From Collinsella sp. AM33-4BH (GTDB lineage: Bacteria; Actinomycetota; Coriobacteriia; Coriobacteriales; Coriobacteriaceae), in contig NZ_QSIN01000001.1 of assembly GCF_003469205.1 (NCBI RefSeq), positions 186,001 through 250,000 of the forward strand: a DNA stretch of 64,000 bases, given 5' to 3'. Shown here piece by piece: positions 17,116 to 25,083 of this stretch; position 1 is the stretch's first letter, and each line of letters starts with the position of its first letter. Below the pieces are notes generated by a model. The model saw only the letters and a list, made by a program, of their open reading frames with translations. It had not been told where the DNA came from and ran no database searches. Made by a program: the position numbers and the translations under genes.

Positions 17116-17574
17116 TTAGAGCAGGCCCATGCTGGTCAGGATCGTGTAGCCCATAAAGATGACAAACGCGATGAGGGCAAGGACAATGATGAATTTTTGA
17201 GCCGGCGCCATGCCAGGGATCTCGTTCTCGCCCGTAGGTTCCTTGGAGGTAACCATGCGCTGGGCAAAGGTCATCTCGTCACGGCTCGGCTTGGGCTCGA
17301 CGGACTTGGGACGAGCGGCCTTTTTAGGCTGAGGTTTGGGCGCGGCAGGTGCAGGCTTCGCAGCAGCGGGCTTGGGTGCAGGCGCGGGCGCCGATGCGGA
17401 TGCGGCGTTCGCGGCGACCTCCTCGGCCTTCGCACGCTCGGCACGCAGGGCAGCCAGCTCCTCACGCTCGCGACGGGCCTCTTCCCGAGCCTCGCGGCGG
17501 GCCTTCTCGGCGCGGAGCTCTTCCAACTCAGCGCGCTCCTCGTCGGACAATGGTTGGGACTCAAGCTCGGCCAT
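17116..17574 (-). CDS. Coiled-coil protein with a C-terminal membrane anchor, unknown function
   Basis: A 152-residue protein. Residues ~8-55 are a charged Glu/Arg heptad-like helix (EELRAEKARREAREEARR), followed by an Ala/Pro/Lys-rich linker, then a single hydrophobic segment at the very C-terminus (KFIIVLALIAFVIFMGYTIL). That makes it a tail-anchored, mostly cytoplasmic protein. I do not recognise a family. The ATG at 17574 has AAAGGG upstream; the longer open frame would run toward the tRNA terminator. It lies between tRNA-Ala and pncB. Confidence 0.65.
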   Translation of the reverse strand: MAELESQPLSDEERAELEELRAEKARREAREEARREREELAALRAERAKAEEVAANAASASAPAPAPKPAAAKPAPAAPKPQPKKAARPKSVEPKPSRDEMTFAQRMVTSKEPTGENEIPGMAPAQKFIIVLALIAFVIFMGYTILTSMGLL

Positions 17575-17591
17575 GGTACAGCCCTTTCTTT

Positions 17592-17625
17592 TAAAAAAAG
17601 CCGCCGACACAATGTCAGCGGCTTA
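17592..17625 (-). terminator. Terminator downstream of tRNA-Ala
   Basis: On the minus strand, GCCGCTGACA pairs with TGTCGGCGGC and is followed by T7. It directly follows the tRNA gene. Confidence 0.85.
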
Positions 17626-17638
17626 TCAAATCCAAGGG

Positions 17639-17711
17639 TGGAGACGAAGGGAGTCGAACCCTCGGCCTCTGCCATGCGACGGCAGCGCTCTCCCAACTGA
17701 GCTACGTCCCC
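17639..17711 (-). tRNA. tRNA-Ala (anticodon CGC)
   Basis: Minus-strand cloverleaf with acceptor stem GGGGACG paired to CGTCTCC, which includes the G3-U70 pair that defines alanine tRNA. The anticodon loop GTCGCAT gives CGC, and the T arm contains GGTTCGA. The 3' CCA is not fully encoded (ACCC follows the stem). Confidence 0.96.
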
Positions 17712-17862
17712 AGGACAAGTCGATATTTTACCTACGGCTCGCCAACTGTCAACGCCCAATAACCAGTCTTTTTGGGGCGCGGCTATTTTGACAACTTTTC
17801 GAACAGGCGATCCTCTCGATGATTTTTTAATCCCCGTCCCAGAAAAATCATCGACGAACGCA

Positions 17863-18801
17863 CTACTTTGCGCTGGTAAGAACACCGGTGGTGTCGAAGG
17901 CAGGGGTGAAGCTCTCGTCTACAGCGCCGCCCTCTTGCCAAAACATCGTCGTAAAGCCCAGGTCATCGGCATGGTCGAGCACCTGCTCGTACTCCTCGCG
18001 CGTCACGGCGCGTGCCAGGTCGCCGCCCTGCTCTCGCATGAGCGCATTGGGCGTGTACTGGTTCATGACGGAGATCGGCACGTCGCCCACCGTCTGCCAC
18101 ACCAGGTCTAACACGCGGCACGAGTCATCCGCATGCCCCGGCAGCACCAGGTGGCGCACGATGATGCCGCGCTTCATGAGCCCGCCCTCATCCACCAGCT
18201 CTCCCCCGCGGCGATCGATCTCGCGCGCCATCTGGGCCAAACCCGACACGGCCACGCGCGGGTAGTCCTTAATATGAGAAAGCGACTGCGCAAGCCCGGC
18301 ATCGGCATATTTAAAGTCGGTGAGCCACACATCGACCAAGTCACCCAAGGCAGCAACGGCACTCGCCCGCTCATAGCCGCTCGTGTTGTAGACGATCGGG
18401 ATGTCCAGCCCGCGCTCCCTCGCTGCGGCAATCGCGGCCGGCAGCAGGTGAGCATAATGCGTCGCAGTCACCAGGTTGATGTTGTTGGCGCCCTGGTCCT
18501 GCAGTTCCAGCATAATCTCGACCAGGCGCTCAGGTGAAATCTCAAGGCCAAAATTGCCGGTCGAGATCTCGTGGTTCTGACAATAGACGCATTTGAGCGA
18601 GCAGCCGCTAAAGAAAATCGTGCCCGAACCGGCCTCGCCCGAGATAGGCGGCTCCTCCCACATATGAAGCGCGGCGCGGGCCACCTTGAGCGTGTCGTTA
18701 GCACCGCATACGCCGCGCGCGCCCTCATCGCGCGCCGCACCGCAACGGCGCGGACACAAATGGCAGGCGGGCGAAAAAAGTTCGGTCAACGACGTCGGCA
18801 T
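17863..18801 (-). CDS. Radical SAM protein, pyruvate-formate-lyase-activating-enzyme type
   Basis: A 312-residue radical SAM enzyme. The iron-sulfur motif CSLKCVYC (CxxxCxxC) lies around residue 70, with an upstream Cys pair in CHLCPRRCG that suggests a further metal site. The rest follows the PflA-like pattern (YNTSGYER, DVWLTDFKYAD, RHLVLPGHADD). Proteins of this layout are annotated as PFL-activase-like or putative glycyl-radical activases; no glycyl radical enzyme is nearby, so the substrate is unknown. The ATG at 18801 has GGAG nine bases upstream. Confidence 0.8.
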   Translation of the reverse strand: MPTSLTELFSPACHLCPRRCGAARDEGARGVCGANDTLKVARAALHMWEEPPISGEAGSGTIFFSGCSLKCVYCQNHEISTGNFGLEISPERLVEIMLELQDQGANNINLVTATHYAHLLPAAIAAARERGLDIPIVYNTSGYERASAVAALGDLVDVWLTDFKYADAGLAQSLSHIKDYPRVAVSGLAQMAREIDRRGGELVDEGGLMKRGIIVRHLVLPGHADDSCRVLDLVWQTVGDVPISVMNQYTPNALMREQGGDLARAVTREEYEQVLDHADDLGFTTMFWQEGGAVDESFTPAFDTTGVLTSAK

Positions 18802-19327
18802 AAAAACATGCTCCAAAACAACGATTCAGCAGCTCAAACGTAAAGGGCCAGGCCGCGTAGACGGCTCCGTCCCTAAGGCGCCGTAATCGTCCGACACGAT
18901 TTTTGTAATGTCAAGACTGGAATCGACAAAGTGCCGCTTTATGATGTAGGTATTCCGCCCCCCGCGGAGCAACTGGGTGAACCGTCGCGTTTATTTAGGG
19001 AGCCCACACAGTCGTACCTAGTACAGGTATCCTTCGTTGTTAAGGACGCTGGAACAGTCGATGAGGGCACCCACCTGTTTTAGGTGGGTTCATTTTCGTA
19101 ACGTGGGGGGTGGTTTTCTTTTGCCGAAAATCACCATTACAGTCCATATGGATTCCCGCCGGCATCCCGACAAGCCATCGACAACATCCCAATATCTGGT
19201 AAGCGCGTGATTATCGCTGCGTGCAATTACATGCACCCCCCTTGGTCGAGTATTATGGTTCGGCTATGCCCTTTGCGCATGGCGTTCTTCTGACCTTTTC
19301 CTTCGACGCTTGGCGGTTTTTAGATTC
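18802..19327. other. Intergenic region before the TagO-like gene, holding a candidate ncRNA
   Basis: 526 bp with no convincing protein gene. The middle (about 18930-19096) folds into several hairpins ending in an intrinsic terminator and is listed separately. The remainder must contain the promoter of the gene at 19328. Confidence 0.5.
18930..19096 (+). ncRNA. Candidate structured ncRNA with its own terminator (possibly 6S RNA)
   Basis: The stretch contains a series of local stems: TGGG/CCCA around 18980-19004, TACC/GGTA at about 19016-19030, TCCTT/AAGGA at about 19030-19046. It ends in a terminator hairpin ACCCACCT/AGGTGGGT at 19069-19089 with T-rich tail. GTGCC near 18930 can pair with GGCAC just before the terminator, closing the whole molecule. 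Size (~170 nt), the closing helix and the terminal hairpin suit 6S RNA, but I cannot show the central bubble convincingly. The 5' end is approximate. Confidence 0.42.
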
Positions 19328-20527
19328 ATGGCTTCATCCCCGAGCTACATACCGTATCTATGCGTGGCAGCGGCGGCCTTTATCACGACCTTCCTCGCGG
19401 TGCCCCTGGTCAAGCGCTTGGCAATTAAGCTCGACGCCGTCGACTATCCTTCTAAGCGCCGCATCAACACCAAGCCCATCCCGCGTTTGGGCGGAACGGC
19501 GGTGTTTTTGGGCCTGGTCGTTGCCTGCATTGTGCAAATCCTAGGCACCTGGCACCTAGGCTGGCCGCCCGTCCTGGTACCGCACCCGCGCCTTCACATT
19601 AGCTATCCCATGCTGGCGCTCTCCTTTACCGTCATCTTTGCGACCGGCGCTATCGACGACGTCTATCAGCTCAAGCCCAAACAAAAACTGGCCGGTCAGG
19701 TACTCGCCGCGCTCATCGCCTGTATCGGCGGCTTGCGGATCGGCGTCATCGTCAACCCGTTTGCCCCCGGCGAAATCATGCTCGGATGGCTCGCCTACCC
19801 CATCACCGTGATCTATCTGGTGGCATTCACCAACATCATTAACCTCATCGACGGCCTCGACGGCTTGGCCACGGGCATCTGCGGCATCGCGTCGTTCACC
19901 ATGTTTTCGATGGCCGTTCTCTCGGGCCGCATCGACGCCGCCGCGCTCTCCATTGCGCTCTTTGGCGCCTGCCTGGCCTTTTTGCGCTACAACTTCAACC
20001 CCGCAAGCATCTTCTTGGGCGACTCGGGATCGCTGCTTCTGGGCTTTGCGCTGGGCTCCATCTCGCTGCTCAACGTGAGCCGCACCGCCGCGCTCACCTC
20101 GCTCATCATCCCGCTCATCGTGGCCGGCGTGCCCATCATCGATACGTTTAGCGCCATCGTGCGCCGCAAGCGCGCCCACATTAGCATTGGGCAGGCCGAC
20201 AAGGGCCACATCCACCACCGCCTCATTCAAGAGGGTTACAACCAAAAGCAGGCTGTGCTGCTCATCTATGCCTGGTGCATCATGCTTTCGGCCGGCGCCG
20301 CCGCGATTAACCAGGTCGAAGTGCCCATGCGTGTGCTCATCTTTACCGTGCTCGCCGCGGGCTCGGCGGCTTTCGCCAAGCACCTGCACCTGTTTGAGCC
20401 CGTCCTGCGCCACCATTACAACAAGCGCACGCACGAGGATGAGCTCGTCACCCCCGACGACCCCGCCTTTAAGCAGGAGGAGCGGGCAGCAGAAGAGCGT
20501 AAGGAAGAGCGCCACCACAAGCTCTAG
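19328..20527 (+). CDS. Undecaprenyl-phosphate sugar-1-phosphate transferase (TagO/WecA, MraY superfamily)
   Basis: A 399-residue polytopic membrane enzyme that puts a (GlcNAc) sugar phosphate on undecaprenyl phosphate at the inner face of the membrane, starting wall-polymer or glycan synthesis. Motifs in order are RLGG near residue 55, the DD pair in GAIDDVYQLKPKQK, NLIDGLDGLATG, FLGDSGSLLLGF and the HIHHRL loop. The TagO/WecA branch is favoured over MraY by the HIHHRL signature. The C-terminal tail is charged. The ATG at 19328 has no clear ribosome-binding site; an in-frame TTG at 19310 is an alternative. Confidence 0.88.
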   Translation: MASSPSYIPYLCVAAAAFITTFLAVPLVKRLAIKLDAVDYPSKRRINTKPIPRLGGTAVFLGLVVACIVQILGTWHLGWPPVLVPHPRLHISYPMLALSFTVIFATGAIDDVYQLKPKQKLAGQVLAALIACIGGLRIGVIVNPFAPGEIMLGWLAYPITVIYLVAFTNIINLIDGLDGLATGICGIASFTMFSMAVLSGRIDAAALSIALFGACLAFLRYNFNPASIFLGDSGSLLLGFALGSISLLNVSRTAALTSLIIPLIVAGVPIIDTFSAIVRRKRAHISIGQADKGHIHHRLIQEGYNQKQAVLLIYAWCIMLSAGAAAINQVEVPMRVLIFTVLAAGSAAFAKHLHLFEPVLRHHYNKRTHEDELVTPDDPAFKQEERAAEERKEERHHKL

Positions 20528-20699
20528 GGCAAGCTGCCGAGGATGCGCCCAGGCGCCGCTGGCCAAGCTCAGCCGCGCCGTACCCATCGCACAAGCCGCA
20601 CCACGCTCCCGCCCCTCTCCCGCCCCTCGCCTACTTACGCACCGCCCCTCCAATAAACGCGTTATCATCTTGACCCATGAACATACGTTAGGAGCAATC

Positions 20700-21749
20700 A
20701 TGCCAAACGAGAACAGCTACGAAGTCGCGCTGCAAAAGAGCAACGCCATTCGCGAGGGCCTGACCAAAACGCCCGAGAAGTTCACCATGCTCACCGGCGA
20801 CCGCCCCACCGGCCGTCTGCACCTGGGCCACTACTTCGGTACCCTCAAGGGCCGTGTTGAGCTGCAGAACATGGGCGCCAAGACCAACGTGCTCATCGCC
20901 GACTACCAGGTCATCACTGACCGCGACACCACCGAGCACATCCAGGACAACGTGTACAACATGGTCATGGATTACCTTGCCTGCGGCATCGACCCCGACA
21001 AGACCATGATCTACGCGCACTCCGCCGTGCCCGCCGCCAACCAGCTCATGCTGCCGTTCCTGTCGCTGGTGTCCGAGGCCGAGCTGGCGCGCAACCCCAC
21101 GGTAAAGGCCGAGATGGAGGCCTCGGGCCACGAGCTCACCGGCCTTCTGCTCACCTACCCGGTACATCAGGCCTGCGACATCCTGTTCTGCAAGGGCAAC
21201 GTGGTGCCCGTCGGCCGCGACCAGCTGCCGCACATCGAGCTTACCCGCACCATCGCCCGCCGCTTTAACAACCGCTACGGCAAGGTGTTCCCCGAGGTCG
21301 ACGCGCTGCTGTCCGAGACCCCGCTGCTGCCGGGCCTGGACGGTCGCAAGATGAGCAAGAGCTACGGCAACGCCATCAACATCTCGATGACCGCCGAGGA
21401 AACGGCCAAGCGCATCAAGAAGAGCCAGACCGACTCCGAGCGCATGATCACGTTCGATCCCGAGAACCGCCCCGGTGTGTCTGGCCTGCTTTCGACAGCC
21501 GCCATCTGCACCGGCCGTTCCGAAGTCGAGATTGCCGAGGAGATTGGCATGGGCGGCTCCGGCCAGCTCAAGAAGTACGTGACCGAGGCCGTCAACGAGT
21601 ACTTCGCACCGATCCGCGAGCGTCGCCAGCGCTACGAGAACGATCTGGACTATGTGAAGGACGTCCTGCATGAGGGCAACCGTCGCGCCAACGAGATCGC
21701 CGAGCAGACCCTGGCCGAGGTTCAGGACGCCATGGGCATGGTGTACTAG
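20700..21749 (+). CDS. trpS: Tryptophan-tRNA ligase (tryptophanyl-tRNA synthetase)
   Basis: A 349-residue class I synthetase charging tRNA-Trp. The HIGH-type motif is in GDRPTGRLHLGHYFG near residue 35 and the KMSKS motif is exact in GRKMSKSYGNAIN. The ATG at 20700 follows TAGGAG at good spacing. The open frame extends much further upstream but only through non-coding sequence. A strong terminator follows at 21785, so it is probably monocistronic. Confidence 0.97.
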   Translation: MPNENSYEVALQKSNAIREGLTKTPEKFTMLTGDRPTGRLHLGHYFGTLKGRVELQNMGAKTNVLIADYQVITDRDTTEHIQDNVYNMVMDYLACGIDPDKTMIYAHSAVPAANQLMLPFLSLVSEAELARNPTVKAEMEASGHELTGLLLTYPVHQACDILFCKGNVVPVGRDQLPHIELTRTIARRFNNRYGKVFPEVDALLSETPLLPGLDGRKMSKSYGNAINISMTAEETAKRIKKSQTDSERMITFDPENRPGVSGLLSTAAICTGRSEVEIAEEIGMGGSGQLKKYVTEAVNEYFAPIRERRQRYENDLDYVKDVLHEGNRRANEIAEQTLAEVQDAMGMVY

Positions 21750-21784
21750 ACCGATCTGTTGGCTTGAGCTTTCGATTGCTATAG

Positions 21785-21813
21785 GGCGGGCGCTACGGCG
21801 TCCGCCTTTTTTT
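21785..21813 (+). terminator. Intrinsic terminator of trpS
   Basis: GGCGGGCGC pairs with GCGTCCGCC around a TACG loop, followed by T7. Confidence 0.88.
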
Positions 21814-21860
21814 GGAGCCGGACCGCTTCGGCTCCGTCCATCACACTCTCGCGACAAACA

Positions 21861-21903
21861 GGAACAGGCCCGCCGGCAGTTAGCTGCCAGCGGGCCTGTT
21901 CCC
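21861..21903. terminator. Second hairpin downstream of trpS
   Basis: GGAACAGGCCCGC pairs with GCGGGCCTGTTCC, with an inner GGCAG/CTGCC stem. It lacks a long T run, so it may be a backup terminator or an mRNA-end stabiliser. Confidence 0.55.
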
Positions 21904-22088
21904 GAAGTACACCGTTGAATCGCACAGAGGGGAGGGATGCGAATCAAACTCAACAGGGCAGGCTTTTTCATCGCCTATTGCCTGCTCCGTTGCTGAAACC
22001 AATATAGTTCACCGTGGTTTACTTTCTAGCGTCAATGTGCGCCGCCATACCTTCTCCATAAGTTAGCTCCGGTAAACCTGCAACGGAG

Positions 22089-22127
22089 AACCACCACAAA
22101 GGGGACAGGCACCTTTGTGGTGGTTTT
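22089..22127. repeat. Intergenic palindromic repeat, copy C
   Basis: AACCACCACAAAGG and CCTTTGTGGTGGTTTT inverted around GGACAGGCA. It lies 17 bp beyond the 3' end of the MGMT-family gene on the minus strand. Confidence 0.85.
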
Positions 22128-22143
22128 GACCACGGCAGAGCCG

Positions 22144-22464
22144 CTAGAGTCCGGCAGGCCAGCGACAGGCGGCCAAGTCGACGTGCATGTCGTCCTTAAA
22201 CGCCACGCCCTCCCCTAGCAAAAGCTCACGTTGAGCATCGGGGCCGCCAAAGGCAAAGCCTTCGCAAATGCGACCGTCGGCAAACACCACACGATGGCAG
22301 GGAATCTGGCCGGGGCGCGGATTACTATGCAGGGCATACCCCACGTACCGCGCACTTCGTGGACGACCGGCAAGCAGTGCCACCTGACCATACGTGGCGA
22401 CCATCCCCTCGGGGATCTGCTCGACCACCTCGTACACCCGTTCAAAAAAGCCCTCAGACGCCAT
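22144..22464 (-). CDS. MGMT-family protein (alkyltransferase-like)
   Basis: A 106-residue protein consisting only of the DNA-binding/active-site domain of O6-alkylguanine alkyltransferases. It keeps the cysteine in GQIPCHRVVFADG, where true alkyltransferase-like proteins usually have tryptophan, and shows the arginine finger context YVGYALHSNP. The N-terminal domain of full MGMT is absent. A role in recognising or repairing alkylated guanine is likely; whether it transfers the alkyl group itself is open. The start at 22464 is chosen for the GGGAG upstream. Repeat copies C and D flank it. Confidence 0.8.
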   Translation of the reverse strand: MASEGFFERVYEVVEQIPEGMVATYGQVALLAGRPRSARYVGYALHSNPRPGQIPCHRVVFADGRICEGFAFGGPDAQRELLLGEGVAFKDDMHVDLAACRWPAGL

Positions 22465-22491
22465 TGCTCGCTCCCTTCCACCCGGAAAAGC

Positions 22492-22534
22492 ATAAACCAC
22501 CACAAAGGTGTCTGTCCCCTTTGTGGTGGTTTAT
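22492..22534. repeat. Intergenic palindromic repeat, copy D
   Basis: AAACCACCACAAAGG and CCTTTGTGGTGGTTT in the opposite loop orientation to copy C. It lies 11 bp after the DegV gene stop on the minus strand. Confidence 0.85.
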
Positions 22535-22544
22535 GGCAGGTCGG

Positions 22545-23399
22545 TTAGTTGGCGGGCTGGAAGAAGGCTACTGCTACGGCGCCGGGGCCAACGTGGGTAC
22601 CGATGGTGGCGCCGATGGTGTGAACGGGCAACTCGCCCTCGGTGTGGCCAGCCCAAAGTGCCGCGCTGTCCTCGATATACTTCTTGAGCACCGCATTCGA
22701 AAGACCCGTATAGCCGAGCGCCAGCGGCATGGAAAAGTCGATGCCGCCCGCCTTTTTGACCTTTTGGTTCAGCAGGTTGCGGCCGTTCTTGGAACCGCGC
22801 GCCTTGCCCAGCTGCACGATCAGACCGTCCTCGACAGCCACCACGGGCTTTACGTTGAGCAGCGTGCCCACGGCGCCGGCCGCAGCAGACAGACGACCGC
22901 CGCGCACCAGGTACTCCAGCGTCTCGAGCAGGCCGATAACCACCACACGGTCGCGCACGGCCTCGACAGCCGCCGCAATCTGAGATGCACTGCGGCCCTC
23001 GTCCACCAAGCGCAGCGCATACTCGACCAGGACGCGCTCGCCTAGGGTAACGTTGTTGCTGTCTACCACGAACACGTCACCACCTGGCGCCTCGGCAAGT
23101 GCGGTACGGGCACTCTGATTGGTGCCTGATAGCTTAGCGCCCACGGTAATAATCACAGCCTCATCGCCGGCTTCACGAACCTCGGCGATGGCCTGCGAAA
23201 ACGCGTACGGGTTGACCTGGCCGGTCTTGGGCAGCTCATCGCGCTCCACGAGCATCTCGTAAAAGCGCTGGTGATCGATGTCGATGCCATCCATGTACAC
23301 ATCGGTGCCAAAGGTGACGGACAGCGGCAAAACGGCCAGTGCTGGGTGCTCGGCCGGCGACATATCGCTTGCGGAATCGGTAATAATGCGGACGGACAT
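22545..23399 (-). CDS. DegV-family fatty-acid-binding protein
   Basis: A 284-residue DegV protein. The N-terminus IITDSASDMSPAE and the LSGTNQSARTA motif are the two fatty-acid contact regions of this family. DegV/FakB proteins present fatty acids to the kinase FakA for phosphorylation and entry into phospholipid synthesis; no fakA is nearby, so FakB activity is inferred only. The start at 23399 has AAAGGA upstream; the earlier open frame is not family-like. The MarR regulator gene lies upstream in the same direction, with a gap of about 120 bp. Confidence 0.88.
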   Translation of the reverse strand: MSVRIITDSASDMSPAEHPALAVLPLSVTFGTDVYMDGIDIDHQRFYEMLVERDELPKTGQVNPYAFSQAIAEVREAGDEAVIITVGAKLSGTNQSARTALAEAPGGDVFVVDSNNVTLGERVLVEYALRLVDEGRSASQIAAAVEAVRDRVVVIGLLETLEYLVRGGRLSAAAGAVGTLLNVKPVVAVEDGLIVQLGKARGSKNGRNLLNQKVKKAGGIDFSMPLALGYTGLSNAVLKKYIEDSAALWAGHTEGELPVHTIGATIGTHVGPGAVAVAFFQPAN

Positions 23400-23518
23400 A
23401 GCGAATCCTTTCTTGCGCAGGTCCCGCGCAGGGAATTTTGACAGCAAGGCCCCGGCACGGCATACGCGCCCAAACGGGACTATGCAGTTGTTAATTGGAA
23501 GCAAATGCCTTGGCGGCC

Positions 23519-23968
23519 TTAGATCTCGCGCAGGGTGTTGAGAATCGTGCGTAGCGACGCATACATCTGCTCGCGCTGCTCCACACCCATAGCCTTACCG
23601 GTGGTATCGAGCACCTCGCGAATGATGCGGTCCGCCTCGCTCATACTCTCGCCGCCCAGAGCGGTCAGGCGCACCGGAGCACGATACTTAACGGCGGCAT
23701 CGCCCGAATCATCGACCTCGACGTAGCCGCCCTCCTCCAGATGCGCGAGCGTGCGCGAGACGGCGGCGCGGGTCACGCCTGCCATGCGAGCGAGGTCGGC
23801 GCCAGTCAGGCCGTCCTTGCTGCGCTCAAGATAGTACAGGCACATAACGTCGGAGCCCTTGAGGCCCAGCCTTGCGCCCTCGGATGTCTTAATGCGCTGG
23901 ATCTCCTTGTAGAGCCCGCTGATCAGTCCGACAAAGTCCTCGAAACGTGTCTCGTCGTTCTGCTGCAT
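23519..23968 (-). CDS. MarR-family transcriptional regulator
   Basis: A 149-residue winged-helix regulator. The recognition region LTGADLARMAGVTRAAVSRTLAHLEEGGYVEV is the classic MarR helix-turn-helix and wing. The flanking N- and C-terminal helices form the dimer interface. Because it precedes the DegV gene in the same direction, it may control that gene, itself, or lipid-related genes (compare FabT-type MarR regulators of fatty-acid synthesis); this is inference from position. Length is normal for the family. Confidence 0.85.
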   Translation of the reverse strand: MQQNDETRFEDFVGLISGLYKEIQRIKTSEGARLGLKGSDVMCLYYLERSKDGLTGADLARMAGVTRAAVSRTLAHLEEGGYVEVDDSGDAAVKYRAPVRLTALGGESMSEADRIIREVLDTTGKAMGVEQREQMYASLRTILNTLREI

Positions 23969-24071
23969 GGGAGACGACCGCCTTTCGCTTGCATAATGCT
24001 AACGGGTAAACATCTTAACCGTACTTATCGGCCGCCAGCCCTGCGCACCCTATTTGTTAACCCATCAACAT

Positions 24072-24111
24072 AAAAACCACCATAAAGGACTGGCGCCTTT
24101 GTGGTGGTTTT
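24072..24111. repeat. Intergenic palindromic repeat, copy E
   Basis: A slightly diverged copy (ACCACCATAAAGG / CCTTTGTGGTGGT). It lies 26 bp beyond the 3' end of the B3/B4 protein gene on the minus strand. Confidence 0.8.
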
Positions 24112-24136
24112 GAGCATCAATAGGTTCTAGGCGCCG

Positions 24137-24856
24137 CTACAGCTCCACACAGGGATTGTCACGGGTCACAAGCGTCTTAACGACAACCGTCGCCCCCAAA
24201 TACCGCTCGAGCAGATCGGCAAGACGGTCGATGGCGGCCTGGCAGTCCTTCATTCGCTCGGGCTCCACGCACTCAATCGCCAGGAACGCATCGGCCGAAT
24301 CATCGGACAGAGCCGTTCGAACGCCGTCGCGCCAGTTCCAGCAGCGGCACACGGCGCCCGCATCATCGATGTAGGCGAGCTCGCCGGGCAGCGTCGGGTC
24401 GTCCGCCTCCTCGCCAAGCGGCCAGAACGCATCGCCACCGTCGGTCACCTTCAGGCGAAGGTCTCCCTCGATCGCATGTAGGTCCTCGCCTCCGACGGGC
24501 AGCGCGTAGGTCAACGACACCGTGTTGTAGATGTCCACCGCGGGCGTAATGTGGCCCACCGGCTTGCCTTTGAGCACGCGTTTGAGCAGGTTCTCGATTG
24601 AGCAACGCGCGCCCTTTTTGGTCTTGAACAGACGATAGGCCTCGCGCCATGCCTTGACCGGTGCGTTCTCGCTGATAGTATCGCTGGTCAGATGACGCTC
24701 CGCATCGATATTGGCGCGGTCGAGCAACGCCGCAATCGCATCCACGTCCTCTTGAGGAATCTGAGCCGTGGGCTTCATGCCCTCCACGACCACAACACCG
24801 ACCGCTGCCTGCGGAAACAGCTCCCAGAATGAATCCTCGGCAATAAAGCTCTTCAT
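24137..24856 (-). CDS. B3/B4 tRNA-binding-domain protein
   Basis: A 239-residue stand-alone B3/B4 domain protein, related to the editing domain of the phenylalanyl-tRNA synthetase beta subunit. Typical features are the segment SIENLLKRVLKGKPVGHITPAVDIYNTVSLTYALPVGGEDL and the later pair GELAYIDDAG and CRCWNWRDG. Free-standing members are thought to hydrolyse mischarged aminoacyl-tRNA, but few have been tested. The ATG at 24856 follows GGGAGAG; an earlier in-frame ATG at 24871 is possible. Confidence is good on family, low on activity. Confidence 0.72.
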   Translation of the reverse strand: MKSFIAEDSFWELFPQAAVGVVVVEGMKPTAQIPQEDVDAIAALLDRANIDAERHLTSDTISENAPVKAWREAYRLFKTKKGARCSIENLLKRVLKGKPVGHITPAVDIYNTVSLTYALPVGGEDLHAIEGDLRLKVTDGGDAFWPLGEEADDPTLPGELAYIDDAGAVCRCWNWRDGVRTALSDDSADAFLAIECVEPERMKDCQAAIDRLADLLERYLGATVVVKTLVTRDNPCVEL

Positions 24857-25027
24857 ACGCTCTCCCTTCATTGTGCGCGCCCGAGTGAGGGCGCCTAAAC
24901 AAAAAGCGCCCTCACAACGGCCACCTTCAAAGTCCTACGGTGCCGTCACAAGAACGCTTGCGCTGTCCCCATCCGGAGAAGGAGACGATATGTCAGGCGT
25001 ATTGTAACCCGAGTCATCCACGTGAGC

Positions 25028-25064
25028 AAAACCACCACAAAGGTGCCTGTCCCCTTTGTGGTGG
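25028..25064. repeat. Intergenic palindromic repeat, copy F
   Basis: ACCACCACAAAGG and CCTTTGTGGTGG inverted around TGCCTGTCC. It lies 20 bp after the pckA stop codon on the minus strand. Confidence 0.85.
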
Positions 25065-25083
25065 ATATGGACTCACGGCGAAG

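Larger units (their letters stand above)
21750..22143. other. Intergenic region with three hairpins
   Basis: No gene seen. It contains the trpS terminator (21785-21813), a second perfect hairpin (21861-21903) and palindromic repeat copy C (22089-22127). Confidence 0.6.

Noticed and set aside
18978..19000. T-box-like string GGGTGAACCGTCGCG
   Set aside because: It resembles the T-box core (GGTGGNACCGCG) only loosely, no stem I pattern was seen, and the next gene is not an aminoacyl-tRNA synthetase or amino-acid gene.
20187..20699. Long N-terminal extension of trpS in the open frame
   Set aside because: It overlaps the TagO-like gene, is Ser/Arg-rich shadow sequence, and a good ribosome-binding site precedes the ATG at 20700.
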